Shown here: positions 32,589-45,546 of the stretch, in pieces
Layout of the letters: each line of letters begins with the position of its first letter
How positions within the stretch are numbered: the first letter of the stretch is position 1
From: Elysia crispata
Taxonomy: Eukaryota > Mollusca > Gastropoda > Plakobranchidae
Length of the DNA: 64,000 nt
Assembly (NCBI GenBank): GCA_033675545.1
Contig: JAWDGP010002535.1
Coordinates: forward strand, 64,501-128,500
Direction: 5' to 3'
Notes under the pieces: generated by a model
What the model saw: the letters and a program-made list of their open reading frames with translations, nothing else
Told to the model about the DNA's origin: nothing
Databases searched by the model: none
Translations under genes and position numbers: made by a program

Positions 32589-35500
32589 TCACAGCACTGT
32601 CACTGACCGGTAGTTAGTGATGTTCACAGATCTGAAAGAATTTAAGAAAAGATTAGAGTTTGCACACATATTTTCTTTTTCACCGATTTAATTTAAATGA
32701 ATTAGTTTATAAATGACCGCTATTTAAGATAATATGGACTATCAATAACATGATAAATGAAACTTTTGCAAAACATTAAACCCATTTTTTAACACCAACA
32801 TTCAAAATTCATAAGCAACGATAGTTGCAAAATGCTTTCATCCTTTTTTAGTAAAGGCTGTAGATGATTTATAAAGCAAAAAAGAGGCACATTTATACTT
32901 TAAATATGGTATTTTTTTTAATTTGTCATTCTTTATACAAGTCTTGTGGTTTGTATTCATTTCTAAATTCAAACATTAAATTAAAAAAAAAATTATATAT
33001 CATAATTCTTACCGCACAACATTCTGGTTTACTATGGAATTGCATGGAGTAGATTTAGGGCCCTGAGATGGCATGAAAGTACGACCAGTCTTGTTGACAA
33101 CATGCACTGGGCGCCGATACTTGATACCATAAGCATCTGCAGAGTGCGATGGATAAGGATCAAACGTCCCAGCCTTCATACCAGCAAGCTGTATGAGAAA
33201 ATTTGAACATGGTTGAATAAAAGAACAAAATGATATTGTTGATTTTTTTTTCTTTAGAGAAGTATTCCCTTAAAGTCTAATAGAACTTAAATCATGGACA
33301 TTCTTAAAATCATTTACATGTTTTCTTTTGCAATGGCTTACAGTCACTATGAAAAGAAACTTGACATCTTTTCTGCAAACTTTTTTCTCACCAGTTTGCC
33401 TGGGTTGCTGGGTTTGAAAGGTGGCAGGCCATCTTTCCTGGTTACATCTCCTGCAGATTTGCGCACAGGAGGAAGAGGCTTGTCACTTTTGTAAGGGTTG
33501 TTGTCAAAATAGTCTGTCGGGTGCATATTCAAGTGGAAAGCTCCTGCCTTCATTTGTGACTTGTGTTGAGTTACTTCTTTCTAAAAGTAGCCAAAATATA
33601 GGTTTAATTTGTTTTTGTTGTTTTTTTTATATCAGTTTTTTTTATATAGATGTGTGACAGTTTTGTGAAAAGTATGGATCAAGGAGTCAGTGTCCATGCC
33701 ATATGTGTTGCAGTTTACATTTGCGTTTTAAGAGGGGAGGAAGAGAAAATAGGATGAAAGAAAAAAATATGAATGCAATATCACAATAATGATGCATTTT
33801 CCCCAATCTGATACTAATCATGCAAACATATAAAACACATAAGATTTTATCAGTAAAGAGAGAAAAAAATAGATTTTCTAAATATCTTAAGAGACATCAT
33901 GAAATCATTTAATTAAAGCTGTTATGAAATAAAAAAAAATCAAGGGAAAGTTTTATCCCATAGAAATAGAAGAAATGATTACTAAAATGGTGCTTTATGA
34001 CTCAAAGTAGTTAATAAATTCACCGTCTTCACAGTTTTGTTATTATTATTATTATTCGGAGCATGATTTGAAATTTATCTGGATATCATTCAAAAAGTCT
34101 TTGCAAACAAAACTTAAATAAAACCAGTACGAATGTAATCTGAGAAAACATATTAAACCTAATTAATAATGATATTGCTTTCAACCAATGACTTAAGGAT
34201 ATAAAACAGAGCGTGTTTGTCATGTGCTCTGACACTTATTCGTCAGTGTGAAAAACGTGTGAGGGAAGGATGGTGCTTTTATTTGAGTTAAGGAATACAG
34301 AACAACACACAGAACTTTTTGAACATACAGTCTCAATAGTGTTTCTCTTTTGATTTTAATTGTCTGCATATATCAAACAAATTATATTGATCATCTAGGC
34401 TTAAACTTACTTTTGTAAAGCTGTTGTCAGCCATTTTCATTCCTATTATGCTTAGGCTATTTATGATCATTTTACGGGTAAAATAATCACCATTGTCTCT
34501 ACCACTGTATACCTTGATATACAACACTTAACACTACAAACCTTAAGCAATTGCATTCCTTTGTTATAGTCGTCTGCACTATGCTGAGGGTAAGGATTCA
34601 AGCCAATACTTGCATAACTGACTCAATAAGCAGTGAGATAAAAAAAAATCACTCAAGTTAGTGAAACAACCACAAAATCAAAGAGCAGTTAAAACAAAAA
34701 GAAAAGAGTGAGTAGTGGTATTACAAAAGCAACTATAATAACATTGCAAAACTTACAGTAGTAAACTTTCAAAACACTTCAAAATATGACAAAAGAGTTA
34801 TATTTGATTTGCACAAAAGAATCTTTCTGAAGATAACAAATAAAAAAAAATATGGAAGAAGTTGGAAGAGAAAACAAAAATGAAGATTGTGGCGATTATC
34901 ATGCTTAATAAACAACCAAGAATTGTTATGATGACAAGAAATGCAAAAATATTACAATGATTAAGGTGCTTGGGGTAAAAGTGAAAGAATATTGAGGTTT
35001 TGCAGACGGCTCACATACCGCTGATCATGAGTCATAAAATAACAAGCACATGGTTTCCCTGTGCCCTGTGCAAATCGCCTTGCATTGTTTACACCACTAG
35101 GATACATAAGTTGGGAAAATTTGTAATCTTCCCAGACCTCACCAACAATGTCTTGGATTATGTAAGTGTGAGCATACAGTTGATACACACACTACAGCAC
35201 GCTGGCACTGGGCTAGATTTGTACTGTGTAGCATTAGAGCTTCGCTAGCAGTCATCAAGTAACCTTTACATAACATTTAAATTCTTGGTGGGAGGTCTAG
35301 CATGTTTGCAAAAAAGCATTTATGCTAAGTACTGCTAGTTTGGAGTTTGTGCAAATGTTGTTGGTCAGTCTAAAAATATAAGCTTCGCCTGTGAAACCTT
35401 AGTTTTGACAGAGATTAAACTGAAAGTGGCAATAATCTTTAAATGTTTTAACAAACAGAAATAAAAAGACATGTTATATTTTAGAGCACAGACATTAACC

Positions 35501-38451
35501 TGCTTGAAAAGTGTTTTTAATACGCAAGGTTTAATTAAAATGTGTTATTATGCAACTATTGAACTACTGATCAGGTATAATCAATTGATAATTTAAGTGC
35601 TGATTCTCACTGTTTGAGCAACGACCAAGATAAGAAATGTGCTTTTTATTAACTTTTGAAGGAAATTATTGAAATAAATATGCCCCAAGCTAGCTTCATT
35701 ATATTTACCAAAAAATTCTATGTGGAAATCTACATTACAAAATACATCAACGATATAAAATGCACATATCTAACATAACATGTTATTGTAAGCCACAGCA
35801 ATTTAGCATCATTTTTATGAATGTCACACAGAAAATGGTGCTACAAAAGCACAAAATTTAATTCCAAACACACCCTGAAAATCTGCTTATCATTGTCATA
35901 AGGATCAGGCATGCTATTTGGGTATTTACCCAAAGTGACCGAGATGTATCTGAAATAGATTCGTCCATTTAAATAATGCAGAGAATTGTATTGAAATATG
36001 GTAAAATAAATAGCTTGCAGTCCAAACGATTGGGAACATCTATCAATATTTAACTTGAAGATATCATAATTTCTAGCCAAAAGGTATATCCATCTTTTTG
36101 GCTATCAATACATCAGGCAAAATTATGATAAATAAGTCAAACTCAGACTAAAAACATATATTTTCAGCCCTTTGAAAAATGACTCAATGAAATGTCACTG
36201 CTATTTTACATAGAAATTTTTCTTATACTGGGACAGTTAGATCAATAACAAAACCAAATAAATGAGATCCTCGCCCCATCATAATAAGAGATTGAAATCA
36301 GGCACATGTACATGCTTTCTTTCTTTCTTTCATTTTTCTGTAAGAAACATGTTCATATTAAAAAAATTGGGCAAAAAAGAAATAACAATTTAGAACTTAT
36401 AAAACTTCTGAATTATGTGTATTGCACTGTGCAAGAGATGGATTAATGAACCAAAAACAAAAGAAAAAAAAATTATTTCATATATGCTGGGAATCTATGA
36501 ATCATAGAGACAAAGTCTGTTCATCTGAGAGAAGGGTAACAAGACAACAACAAAAAAATAACATCACAGAATTAAGTTACCTAAATCACTCAAAAACACA
36601 CAACTAACTTTAAGAAATGTCTCAAAAACAATTCTCTCATAAGAATAGAGGTGTAAAGCTAATTTTTCAATCATAAACATTCCTATTTCATCACCAGAGC
36701 AAAAGATAAAATTTGCCAACACATATATAACTATCAATTTCCTCAACCATTATCCTGAGGAACTCAGGTCACTTAAATGCTTGTAAGTCCTAAGTTTATA
36801 AAACAAGGGCCTAGAAGTGGTTCTCTTTTGTTTCTTTTTCTCAGCAGTTATAGTTTGAAGATATACTTAGCTCATTGCTGATAACAAGGATTCTGAATAC
36901 TGCATTGTGACTTAGAATTAAATATATGCCTAATATGATATGCATAGGGTATGCACATGGCATATCTTAAAAGATTTCATAAGTCACAAAATCCTTGAAT
37001 AACTTCCATAAAGGCAATTATTTTGCGATAAAAAAAAGTCTCCATGAGTATAACTTAATAAGCTTACAGTTACATTTGAATAATACGATATGAAAAAAAT
37101 TGACTAAATTTTTTTGCGACCTGCTTTCCACTTATTGTTGAATATAAAAAACACATGCAAGTTTCAAAAATTGTGATTACAATATTCTGGTCTTTTAGAA
37201 AATGTCATAATTTTCTTCAAATGTGTACTGCACGTAAAATCTTACCCATAGCCAGTTCCTCTTTTGCCAGGGTTTGTAAGAACATTTTTCAGAGGGTTTT
37301 TTGATGACCCTTTTCCCTTTGAAACAGGACTGAATGCTGGAACATTTCCACCAAGTGTGCCGAAAAATGTTCCCAGACCGTTCCTGAAAAAGCAAAAGAA
37401 ATGCTTGTCACTTTTGCAAGCTACAGCATTATATCGTATTCAATTTTGAAATCAAGAAATACTTACGATATTGCAAATAATGGTTATGACAGCATCGTGA
37501 GTGAATGGAGGTTTTTATGAAATAAAACAAAAAAAAATATGGAAATGTTTCAATAATAAAAAAAAACAACCCCAAACCAATTAGGCCAATTAACTAAGAA
37601 TATCTTTTAAAACTGAAATAATTATTATTAAAGTGATTAACAACATGGCAGTACTTTCAAACACAATAGCATACATTGCTTTTTTCCCATTGGTAGGCAA
37701 AAATGCTTTAGAGATATTCTTTTTAGCTTCTGCCATTCTGTGCCTGCGTCTGAGTTTGACAGGATCACTATAGGCTTCTCCTTCCATAACTCTGCCATAT
37801 TTCTCAGCAAAATATCCATCTTGTTTTGCACTCTTGTCTTTGCTCCCACCCGGCAACATTTGTTTCCCTTTTCCAGCTGGTTCATTGAAGACACCTAACA
37901 ATGATGATATAGAGATAATAATTTGATGAATTAAGTCATGAAATGCTGCAGCTCACAAATTGAGACCTTGATTAACTCAAAATTGTTATCCGCTCAGCCT
38001 TTCTTTTTTTTCTTGGAAGAGCATTTCAAATTATTTTTTCTGTTACCCAAACTGCCTAAATGTTTACATGCAAATCCATTTAAAACTCAATGAGTCGATT
38101 GCACAGTTAAAAAGGTAAACACATATTCATATGAAAGATTAAAATGAATTAACAGTTAGTTCTAAAATCTTTTATTTAAAAAATGTTTCTTATCCTTCAA
38201 GTAGCCAGTCCTTTGATTGACAATAAGGTTTAAAAAAGATAAACTATGCAAATTTCTTTATTTCTTGATTGAGATTTTAAGTGAAATGCTTATAGACTCT
38301 TGAATAAACCCCACAATGAGACCAAAATACAGTATGCATAATTTGGTCAAATAAATTTTATCAATAATTGGAGTACATTCAACAAATAAAATGATTAATT
38401 CAAACCCATATCTCATTTTCATGTTTCTTTTATTGGTGAGTTTTAATGAGT

Positions 38452-38536
<85 letters not shown>

Positions 38537-38927
38537 GCAGATAGAAATAGAGACAGAATGAGACCCAGAATGAAAGAGAGCAAGGCCTAATATATTTATA
38601 TTTATATATATAAAATAATATATACTTCGAAGATATGTTGGAATAATTGATTGGAGCGCTCAACTGTGGGAGTTTTTCATAGATATAGAAGATCTTACCT
38701 TTGTCCTCCGCTTGAAACACCAGTGCCATATGAAGAGAATTTAAGGTAAGATCTCCTATATCTATGTAAAGCTCCCATAGTTGAGCACTCATCAATTATT
38801 CCATCTTATCTTCAAACTATATATAGCTCCATCAAGATCGTTGAGCACTCTAGAGGAAAACTGATTAAAGGTCTAGACATTAACCTAAGCCGAAATCGCA
38901 ACCAAATACTAGAGCAAATCAATGATG

Positions 38928-38977
<50 letters not shown>

Positions 38978-39123
38978 TTATTTATTATGAGCACCGAAAG
39001 TCTGAGAATAATCATTTTCTTACCTGTGCCTGCAGACCTGTATTTGTCTCCAATTGTGACATAGGTCATCTCCTGAAAGAGACCTACTCGTTCCATGTCA
39101 TTCTTTCCACCTTTGTCTCCCAT
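32589..39123 (-). CDS. CFAP96: Cilia- and flagella-associated protein 96 (C4orf47 homologue)
   Basis: CFAP96, formerly C4orf47, is a centrosome- and cilium-associated protein. Seven minus-strand exons with consistent phases give 313 residues against about 309 in human: 39024-39123, 37675-37894, 37246-37383, 34542-34617, 33392-33580, 33013-33188, 32589-32631. Conserved blocks run in family order: GGKNDMERVGLFQEM with VTIGDKY (residues 4-29), KQMLPGGSK, KKNISKAFLPTNG, NPGKRGTGYG, PQHSADDY, DYFDNNPYKSDKPLPP, FKPSNPGK and MKAGTFDPYPSHSAD. The start ATG at 39123 fits the human N-terminus. The donor of the second exon (gtatgc) is weak but gives the right phase. The last exon, encoding R-SVNITNYRSVTVL, aligns without gaps to the human end. 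A second possible last exon exists at 29158-29203. If intron 6 were retained, a stop would follow at once (CGG TAA). Confidence 0.93.
38455..38534. repeat. (GA)n microsatellite, about 40 units
   Basis: Uninterrupted GA run in the first CFAP96 intron, followed by GA-rich sequence to 38585. The Ser-Leu open frame on the minus strand here is an artefact. Confidence 0.97.
38619..38815. repeat. Long fold-back hairpin, arms about 75 bases
   Basis: The left arm 38619-38700 (core ggaataattgattgg ... gatcttacctt) is matched in inverse by the right arm 38740-38815 (core aaggtaagatct ... catcaattattcc), with a spacer of about 40 bases. Each arm contains GGTAAGATCT on one strand, a perfect-looking 5' splice-site motif pointing away from the spacer. 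It is probably a fold-back MITE in CFAP96 intron 1. No target duplication could be fixed. Confidence 0.75.
38928..38972. repeat. (TA)n microsatellite
   Basis: About 20 TA units next to the fold-back element and 50 bases from the first CFAP96 exon. Confidence 0.95.
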
Positions 39124-39276
39124 TATGATTTTTTAAAGAAAAACCCGATAAATTTTGAATAGAAATAAAAAAAAGGCTTTTCTATGTCGAGTAAAAATAA
39201 AATAACGTCGTCCTTGAGTGGTACAGCAGTGTTGAGACGGAGGAAATCCTTCAGTTTCTTTACTCTTCAAAAGTTC

Positions 39277-39284
39277 TTACGTCA
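39277..39284. promoter_or_regulatory. CRE/ATF-like site upstream of CFAP96
   Basis: TTACGTCA (TGACGTAA on the CFAP96 strand), about 155 bases before its start codon. A single-motif match to the CREB/ATF consensus, so chance occurrence is possible. Confidence 0.3.
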
Positions 39285-39453
39285 TCAAGGTAAATGTACC
39301 TTCAGGGTAAAAAAGCGAAGAAGTCAATATTTTCAAATCAATCTAGATACGTAGAACGAAATCTACGTCAAAGTTGATTTTCCATTTCCTTCGCACAGCC
39401 GTCGTAGCAGCTGGAGATGTTTATCGATGGCAGTCCGACATATTGTTGCAATA

Positions 39454-39467
39454 ATCTCTATGGAGAT
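39454..39467. promoter_or_regulatory. X-box-like RFX site upstream of CFAP96
   Basis: ATCTCT-AT-GGAGAT is an imperfect inverted repeat close to the RFX X-box layout (RYYNYY, 1-3 bases, RRNRAC). It lies about 330 bases upstream of the CFAP96 start codon. RFX factors commonly drive ciliary genes, so the place is plausible, but the last consensus base is not met. Confidence 0.3.
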
Positions 39468-40105
39468 GAAACCTTGCGCGCATGCACCGGAAATATGTAA
39501 ATCGCGCTTTAAATGTATGGTTCGGAAAAATATTCTCGGTTGAAAAATCGAAAATAGCGCATCCAACGAAATCAGGCATGTGCATGGTACTCGGCCTATT
39601 TAACGACGATATAAAAATGAAAATTTTTTGGCTCATCAATAAATAGATGTAACAAATCATTTTTAATTCACAAAAAGACAAGAAAAAAGTATACCTTATA
39701 AAAATTTGAATGTCATATATAACTCCACAAATTGAAACGTACACTGCAGACAAAGATATTGTGCGATGAGGTGGGTAGAAATTTGCAGTTTGCATACATC
39801 TCAAAGAGAAAAAGGAATGAAAACTTAGGATCTGAAAATATAAAAAAAAATCTGAATATTGTAGAACACATGGCATATTTACAAAGCATATGGAGAGGAA
39901 GGAATTACCATAAAAATGTTATGCACTAGTTATTAACCTACATCTGATCAGCGACGCAATAAGTAGACCTATAGGATTTTATTCAATCAATTCACTATGC
40001 CTGCCCTAAAAACAATTCAATTTTTGTCAAAATACTGTCAAGTGTGTTAAATATGAAAAAAAAGAAAGTTGATGGGAGGCTGGGGAAACTTTCACTCTTT
40101 CTTGA

Positions 40106-40107
<2 letters not shown>

Positions 40108-40172
<65 letters not shown>
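40108..40172. repeat. (CT)n microsatellite, about 32 units
   Basis: Uninterrupted CT run in the CFAP96-MRE11 intergenic region. Confidence 0.97.
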
Positions 40173-40176
<4 letters not shown>

Positions 40177-41135
40177 CACTCTACTTTATCATTTCCCTGA
40201 TCAAAACGAAATCCACAATAAAGAATACAATAAAAAATATGAATTGAGTTCATTGGATTTTTAGATGAGGGAAAAAAAACCGCGTCAATTTCTCATAAAG
40301 CCTTTCAGAAAAAAAAAAAATTACATTAGTCGAGAATATCATTGAAGAAATGATTTGGAGAAAAGTATGGATGAGAATAAATAGATTAAATTCAGGTAAA
40401 AATCATAGAAAAGAAAAGAGGTCCAGTATGAGAAGTAAAGGGAGATGGAAGACTTGAGGGCTGAAGAGGTAAATAATATTGAGCAGAATAGGGGTAAAAA
40501 GTGACAGACGAGAAACTATGTAAAGAGAGAAGAAGAAGAAGACAGGGTGGAGGGGAGTGGTGGGTGAAACAAACAATAAGATCAATAAATTAATGAAAAT
40601 TTTGAATTTTAAAAATCTATTATTTTATCTGAGCTTTGAGAAGTCACCGAATTGTACTGTTTCATATCATCCACTTTCATTCTTACTTCGGAAAGATAAC
40701 CACATGAATATATAATCCACGCTCGCAAAATGTTATTTGTATTTTATCTTATCTTTTTAAACACCACGTAAACACTACGGAAAAAAGAAGGAAGGGGAGG
40801 ATGCCTAAACAGTTTGTAATTGCTATTTTTTTTTTTTTTTTTTTTGTAAAAACTATTGTAAATATCGTCTTTATTTTGTTTGATTTAAACACTCAAAATA
40901 TCGCTGTTTCACCTTTTCATCTTTAATAAATTTACTATAAACATTAAGACCCGAAGCGTGTTAGATTCAACAAAAAAAACAAAAAAAAAAAAACGATAAA
41001 GATACCTGCATCCACTTGTAACGTGAATAACACCCATCCTTAAAATGTTTCTCATCTAAAAATGAAAGTGAAACTAAATCAAGTGGATCTTTTCCCCCAA
41101 AGATCCCATGATGAGAAACATGAACTCTTAGGTTA

Positions 41136-41302
41136 CATCTAGATCTAAATCTATTTCTACATCTGGATTTAGAATTTGAAAAATTCATAAATAGAGAAGA
41201 TTCTCGATCGAGGTATACTATAACTACACTGTAAGTGAGAAATACGCAATGCAGCGTCTAGATCTAGATGTCAGTTTCCCTATTCTCATCTAGATCTAGA
41301 TC
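41136..41302. repeat. AGATCTAGA-rich stretch
   Basis: Repeated AGATCT/TCTAGA motifs around 41136-41156, 41259-41269 and 41288-41301, without a fixed period. Confidence 0.6.
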
Positions 41303-42057
41303 CTTTGTGTTTCAAAGCTATTGTTAAGATTTAACTACCATATAAGTTGAGTCCAATTTATTTGAATCCATAGGTAAAAGGTTTTGAAGCTATTTTTGAA
41401 ACCCATTGACATTACTTAAATTAGTTGTAAGAAAACTAAAAGTTTAATGAAATGACCTGATTAACAACTTACTTAAAAGTCACCTGTTCACTTTTTCAAC
41501 TCTGCATTCAAGCTCTGTTCAAGTCTTCAGTCACTGAGGGAGGGGGAAAAGAAATGTCTTTTCATGTGTGAACCATTGATCCATATGAGCAATTGGAGAC
41601 TTGAACAATAAATTAGCAATTTGAATATGGGGGGTTCCATTTTAAAGTTCTGCTGCGGAGCTTGTTTGTGAAATAAAACCACACAGAATCAACTGGATAG
41701 TACCTGTCCTCCGACCCTACGCAACAGTCTATGGTTATCTTTAGTCTCACTGATGTTACACGGCATTACATGAACAGTAATCAATTTTTGAAAAAAGGTA
41801 AAATGTTGAAAAAAAAACCCCATAAAAATCAACCGGAATTTAAGTCAACCTCATCTTAGTTTTGAAGTAAGGAGAAGTTTGTACCTGATGATCGAACCAC
41901 TAGGCCTACATATACGTAGGTCACAAACTAAGCAGAACCTGTTTGAAAGATTTCAAATTTAATTAGATTCTGTATTTAACAATTCAGAATGGAAAGGAAG
42001 ATCAAATATTGATCAATTAATTTATTTTAAAAGGAATGTAAATTCAATATTTATCGC

Positions 42058-42200
42058 GATCTAAATCATAGGTCTAGATCTGATGAAGCTCTAGATCTAG
42101 GTCTAAAGTCTACTCCAGATTCGAGTCATACCGGTCTCTAATCTTGAATCTAGATCTGAATTTTAAATACACCTTCTGTTTTCTTCTGAGTCTAGATCTT
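42058..42200. repeat. AGATCTAGA-rich stretch
   Basis: At least six TCTAGATCT or close variants in about 140 bases, without a fixed period. Same motif as at 41136 and 59867. Confidence 0.6.
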
Positions 42201-43005
42201 GCGTTATGAGAATTAGTAACATACTACGGAATTTTTTTTTTTTTTTTTTTAACAAAAGTATTGAAAATGGTTTTTGTTGTTTAAATCGCTTGACCTCGTT
42301 TACTGACATGAAGTGAAAGGGCAGATTGATTCTCTCTTGAATTAGAGTCAATGTTAACACCTGAATTTTGATTAAATTTCTTATTTTGCCCTTTTTTATT
42401 TTCTCTGGACTGAGCGTCCAAAACTTTAAATTCTGAATGGGCTTGTTTATCAAAACAGATTGTAATCATCATGGTACACTATAAGTGGGTGAGATAAGAG
42501 GCGGTAAGAAGAGGTGTGATTATGGCCAGCCAAGCTTGAGTGCATAGGACAGGGGTGTTTGTTACAAACTTGTTCATGGATCCTCCTTTTCTATTCCTTG
42601 CATCTAGATATTAAGTTGTAGAACTTCATACCACATTATTTACATTGACTTCATTTAAAAAACAAAAACTTATAGATTGTCATTTTGTCAAAACCAAAGT
42701 TTTTACTATTATTATTATTATTGCTATTGCTCTTGTTGTTTTTATCATAGGTCCAGACAATTTTATCATATACAGTCTATGTATTTAATGATAGTGTAGA
42801 AAATTTACAAGGGTACTTGGTTTTTTGATTAAAAAAAAGAAAAAAAGTGTAATCCAATTTTTTTTATTATTATTATTTGAAATGAAATTGCCTTTCGCAA
42901 AAAGAAAAAGAAAATAGGGGAGCTGAATTTCAACGCGAACATTATGCAGTAATATCCATGCCCTATAATAGCTCTTTAAACTTGTGATCGGTAGGTGTTA
43001 ATGCA

Positions 43006-43090
43006 AGGTGACCTACTCAGTGGATAAGATGTGCTACTCTATTGGGTTTATAGGAGTTATGTCCCTGTTTCGTTAGAATCCTCCATAATT
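43006..43090 (+). mobile_element. Possible tRNA-derived SINE head
   Basis: TGACCTACTCAGTGGATAAGATG resembles a pol III A box in a tRNA D-arm, and TAGGAGTTATGTCCCTG sits where a degenerate B box would be. It would be a weak, old copy. No flanking target duplication or tail was defined. Confidence 0.35.
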
Positions 43091-45515
43091 TATAACATTT
43101 ACAGTGAGCTTCTTTCTCCGACCTAGAGATTCAATAAACTATCAATAATGAGAAAATTGGAAAAGAGTCTTTTTTTTTGTTGTTGTAATATTTTAACCTC
43201 CCACTCTTAATTTAACTACGCTTTGGTGCTTACACACAGGCATGGACACATCGAGCACCCAAACTTAACATAGATACAAATAGAAGTAGAGATGAATAAA
43301 GCATAATACTGAGCCAGCATCTTTGACTATTTACTGTGGAGATGGAAACAATCTGTAAGCTACAATGTCTCTGATTGTCCTTTTGTCTCCAGTTGTCTCC
43401 TTTGTCTATTCATGCTTTCTGGTCAATCGCTCCTGAACTGCAAGAGGAGGGGAGGGTTGTGCTCACATGGTTTGCAACTGAATCAGCTACTGTTGGATAA
43501 TGGTGAAATACTTTAGACAGACTTAGAGTAGGCTCAGTCTTATCGTACAATGATGACAGTCATCAACTTATCTGAGGTGTTAAATATTTACTCTCTGGTG
43601 GGATATGTAGAAAGTGAAAAACTATGGTCACATTCTTTGTAAAATAAAAGAAGTAAGACAATTTTTTTCTCTTTCTCTTTCTACACATGCAATTCAAATT
43701 TGGGTTAATTCTATACTTTTTTCAAGACTTCAAATTCATCTGGATAAATACTACTATCAGTGTTATTCTTCTTATGTTTTTTTTTATTCTACTTGTTAGC
43801 AAAAAGGTGTTTCATTTGGCAAAAAATGGAAAAAATTCTCATGGCTTTTTTGCTTTGTTGCTTCTTAAAGGTTAGTGGTCGGAATTAAAGGTTAGTCCAC
43901 ATAGATTAATAGTTTTGAATTAAAATATTTGCAATATAGAAAGGCTAAGATTGGGAAGGATATGTCTTTTCTAAAGTTTTCTCACTTTTTTTTTTATCTC
44001 CTTGATGATAAATTTTAAGGGTTATGATATAGTTAAGTGGTAGATAGAATTAGGGTTACCTTTTAGACAGGGCTTTCTTCAAGTGCATATATTCAGCTCA
44101 TCATTTTAGGTCTTATTACACAGTTTCAGATGATGGGGTCAATTTTGTCTTAATCAGATTCAAACATTCATCTTGATTTATACATCCCAGGCAATTCGAG
44201 AAGTTAAACTATACATGCCAATTTATGAGACAGACACAGAGAAGAAACACCTGGGCACTGAATCCTCAGAACCTGACAAAGAAAAAAATTGGTTTTGAGC
44301 TCTTTTTTTTTTTTGCAACTCCCTGATCAAGATTTTCATGTGGCTGTAAAGCATTTTGACTTTGTATATTCTTGTTTTTTTTTTGTTTTTTTTTTTGTTT
44401 TGTTATTTGACCAGTCTTCCATTGAGTATCTGAAGATATTTTTTATTTTCACTGTTTACCTTTATGGTCTTGGATTACTGAAACCATATGCACTTCAGAA
44501 ATGACAGTCTCTTTATTTGGCTTATGAGTGTCAGCAATTAAAAAAAAACCCAAAAAACCTCTCAACATCCTGGAACTTATAGCTATAGAGATGAATTCTC
44601 ATTTTAACATTATTTTATGTGTGTGGGGACTTGGTTCTGGAATTATCTTTTGAATACTGATGATTTTTTTTTAATTATGTTTTTTTATTCTTTAGTTGTA
44701 TATATATATGCATGAAAATTTTATAAAAATTCTTTTTTTTATCTCTCTTCCAAATTAAAATGAAAAGCTTTTTATACAAAATTTAGAACATCCCCTTTGA
44801 GCTTCAAATGATCTAAAAATATGAATCATCCATAAAGGATCTCTATTTGTACTCTGCATTTATGTGAGCTTCTATCTTGTTTAGATCAAAAGTTATGGAG
44901 TTTTAAAATGTTTGAGAAAGTGTTGTTTTGAGGAATTGGCCTTTAAACATACATTTTTCACTGAAACTATAATCATCACAAATCTGATCCGAAGTGGTTA
45001 CACAATATCATTTTATTCGAAAGGTTGGATATTTCTGACACAAGTAAAATAATAGGAATGAAAAGATGTGTATGCAAATCAATAGGAAATAGAACAGCTT
45101 TTTCAGATAATAGAAAAAAAATAGTGGAATCATGTGCTCTTTCCAGATTCCAGTGAAAACATCGAAGCGAAATTGATAATAACAAAATAGTCATCTCTAA
45201 TGTCACTCCAAGTGAAGTACAAAATGCTCTTTATCAGACTGCCCCCCCCCCCCTCCTCATTCTTTTAACTGAAAACATATTGATGCTAGCTTTAATCATA
45301 TTGGATGAGGAAATAATGGTTTAGGATAACTGTGGCACTTAATAAGGGATTTAACTTCCATGGCAATAGCTGCATCACTTCCTAAATTAGCAAATACTTT
45401 CAAGATTTGGGTTGCAAAGATGTAATTAAAAATGATTGATCTTGCTTTGATTCTTTTCTTATAGGTTTCACTCTTTTCTAATTCTATATGATCTTATCCT
45501 TTTATTTCTTCCCAG

Positions 45516-45546
45516 AAAATAATTCAGTTTAAAATTCACACACATC
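45516..45546 (+). other. MRE11: MRE11 5' UTR part of the first coding exon, after a predicted acceptor
   Basis: A pyrimidine-rich tract ending in tttatttcttcccag at 45515 lies 31 bases before the MRE11 ATG. This suggests that the coding exon is preceded by an intron and a separate non-coding first exon upstream. Confidence 0.5.

Larger units (their letters stand above)
39500..45515. other. Intergenic region between CFAP96 and MRE11
   Basis: About 6 kb without a recognisable coding exon. CFAP96 runs leftward and MRE11 rightward, so both promoters should lie here, including an unseen non-coding first exon of MRE11. It contains a CT tract, AGATCT-rich stretches, T and A runs (40829-40846, 42232-42251) and one SINE-like sequence. 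Confidence 0.6.

Noticed and set aside
38702-38755. Extra CFAP96 exon in the hairpin spacer, ending GACAAAG before GTAAGATC
   Set aside because: The flanking CFAP96 exons already join in phase and match the human protein without it, and the spacer has no good acceptor.
38430-38795. 121-codon minus-strand frame beginning MMSAQLWELYIDIG
   Set aside because: It runs across the fold-back element and the GA microsatellite; no family resemblance.
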